A stretch of DNA of 5,393 bases from Phormidesmis priestleyi (lineage in GTDB: Bacteria > Cyanobacteriota > Cyanobacteriia > Phormidesmidales > Phormidesmidaceae): NCBI GenBank assembly GCA_003242115.1, contig QBMP01000192.1, positions 3,580-8,972 on the forward strand, written 5' to 3'. Every line of letters starts with the position of its first letter. Position 1 is the first letter of the stretch. The translations under genes were made by a program, and so were the position numbers. Under the pieces are notes generated by a model, which was given only the letters and a program-made list of their open reading frames with translations, was not told the DNA's origin and did no database searches. Positions 4,856 to 5,393 of the stretch are shown one piece after another.

Positions 4856-5290
4856 TTAGCTTTGGACGTGAGTATCCATCACAATATCGGCATTGAGCAA
4901 TCTGGAAACAGGACAGTTTTTCTTAGCCGTTTGAGCCGCTTTTTCAAATTTTTCGGCGGCCTCTGGATCGCCGCTGGGCAATTTAGCACTCACGTCTAAA
5001 TGAATTTGAGTAATTTCGGGCTCGTTGCCATCTGTGCTAAGAGTGACTTTGGCAATGGTGGTAATTTGCTCAGGCGTGATTCCAGCGCTGCCAAGTTCAT
5101 CGGTCACTGCCATCGTGAAGCAACCCGCGTGGGCAGCAGCAATTAGCTCTTCGGGGTTCGTGCCGGGGTTATTTTCAAAGCGGGTGCCATAGGTGTACAC
5201 CGATTCTTTCAGTGCGCCGCTTTCAGTGGTGATTTTGCCCTGGCCTGCTTTGAGGCTTCCTTGCCACACAACGGTCGATTTACTATCCAT
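4856..5290 (-). CDS. osmC: OsmC-family organic hydroperoxide reductase
   Basis: This 144-residue protein aligns from end to end with the pattern of E. coli OsmC (143 residues). It has an N-terminal W(Q/E)G beta hairpin and GxGxxxTESG (16-25), then TRFENNPGTNPEEL (36-49), AAHAGCF (52-58) and KNCPVSRLLNADI (124-136). The two redox cysteines are Cys57 and Cys126. Arg37, which activates the peroxidatic Cys, and Glu47/Glu48 of the active site are also present. OsmC proteins are cytoplasmic homodimers that reduce organic hydroperoxides and depend on a dithiol reductant such as lipoylated protein. The ATG at 5290 has a good AGGAGA (5296-5301 on the minus strand) 5 bases upstream. The helicase gene follows on the same strand after 150 bases, but two inverted repeats lie in between, so an operon is uncertain. 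No residue essential to the family is missing. Confidence 0.95.
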   Translation of the reverse strand: MDSKSTVVWQGSLKAGQGKITTESGALKESVYTYGTRFENNPGTNPEELIAAAHAGCFTMAVTDELGSAGITPEQITTIAKVTLSTDGNEPEITQIHLDVSAKLPSGDPEAAEKFEKAAQTAKKNCPVSRLLNADIVMDTHVQS

Positions 5291-5295
5291 ACAGA

Positions 5296-5301
5296 TCTCC
5301 T
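5296..5301 (-). promoter_or_regulatory. Shine-Dalgarno site of osmC
   Basis: AGGAGA on the minus strand lies 5 bases before the ATG at 5290. It is the strongest ribosome binding site among the minus-strand genes here. Confidence 0.8.
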
Positions 5302-5338
5302 AAAATTGAAAAGACTTAAATCTACTGGGTTTAATAGC

Positions 5339-5371
5339 TTGACGCTCTCCCCCTAACCCTACGGGTATAGT
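5339..5371 (+). promoter_or_regulatory. Candidate metal/stress-type promoter-operator pointing out of the window
   Basis: TTGACG (5339-5344) and TATAGT (5366-5371) look like -35 and -10 elements with an over-long spacer of 21 bases (19-20 if the -10 is read one or two bases earlier). The spacer holds an imperfect dyad centred near 5357-5358 (8 of 13 positions symmetrical), which includes ACCC-TAC-GGGT (5356-5366) and a direct repeat of CCCTA. An over-long spacer filled by a dyad is typical of MerR-family promoters. The ACCCTACGGGTAT core also resembles CsoR-family operators. The target would be a plus-strand gene beyond 5393. The element also sits about 50-80 bases upstream of osmC on the other strand and could affect it. 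Confidence 0.4.
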
Positions 5372-5393
5372 CGGAGATTCTTGTTTCGCAGAC

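Overview
The window looks like cyanobacterial chromosome. The highly iterated palindrome GCGATCGC (HIP1) occurs four times in 5.4 kb (54-61, 2026-2033, 2633-2640, 3234-3241). There are two small single-RRM RNA-binding proteins of the cyanobacterial Rbp type, and the large helicase is the Ski2-like/ISE2-related kind found in cyanobacteria and plastids. Base composition is moderate. The genus cannot be fixed from this sequence.

Layout. The plus strand carries the 3' end of an EamA/DMT-family membrane transporter (1-245). Two tandem copies of an 84-residue RRM protein follow (489-743 and 1023-1277), each behind a long AT-rich leader with the same Shine-Dalgarno sequence. A hairpin follows copy 1 and a strong intrinsic terminator follows copy 2 (1351-1387). 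The minus strand carries, in transcription order, osmC (5290-4856), a 890-residue DExH RNA helicase (4705-2033) and a small HepT/DUF86-like protein (1873-1499). The two gene sets converge on a short spacer at 1278-1498 that contains a 14-bp tandem repeat. The right edge (5339-5371) holds a plus-strand promoter-like element that resembles MerR- or CsoR-family control sites. Its target gene lies outside the window.

How the genes may work together. The two RRM proteins and the Ski2-like helicase all act on RNA, but they are on opposite strands and nothing here shows joint regulation. OsmC is a thiol peroxidase for organic hydroperoxides. The 150-bp gap between osmC and the helicase contains a long inverted repeat, so co-transcription is uncertain.

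No complete new multi-gene system is visible. The best leads are: a HepT-like protein whose RNase motif residues are substituted and which has no nucleotidyltransferase partner nearby; three unrelated short tandem repeats (14, 11 and 13 bp) packed around and inside that gene; two rbp paralogues with heavy silent divergence but nearly fixed protein sequence and shared leader blocks; and the MerR/CsoR-like element at the right edge.
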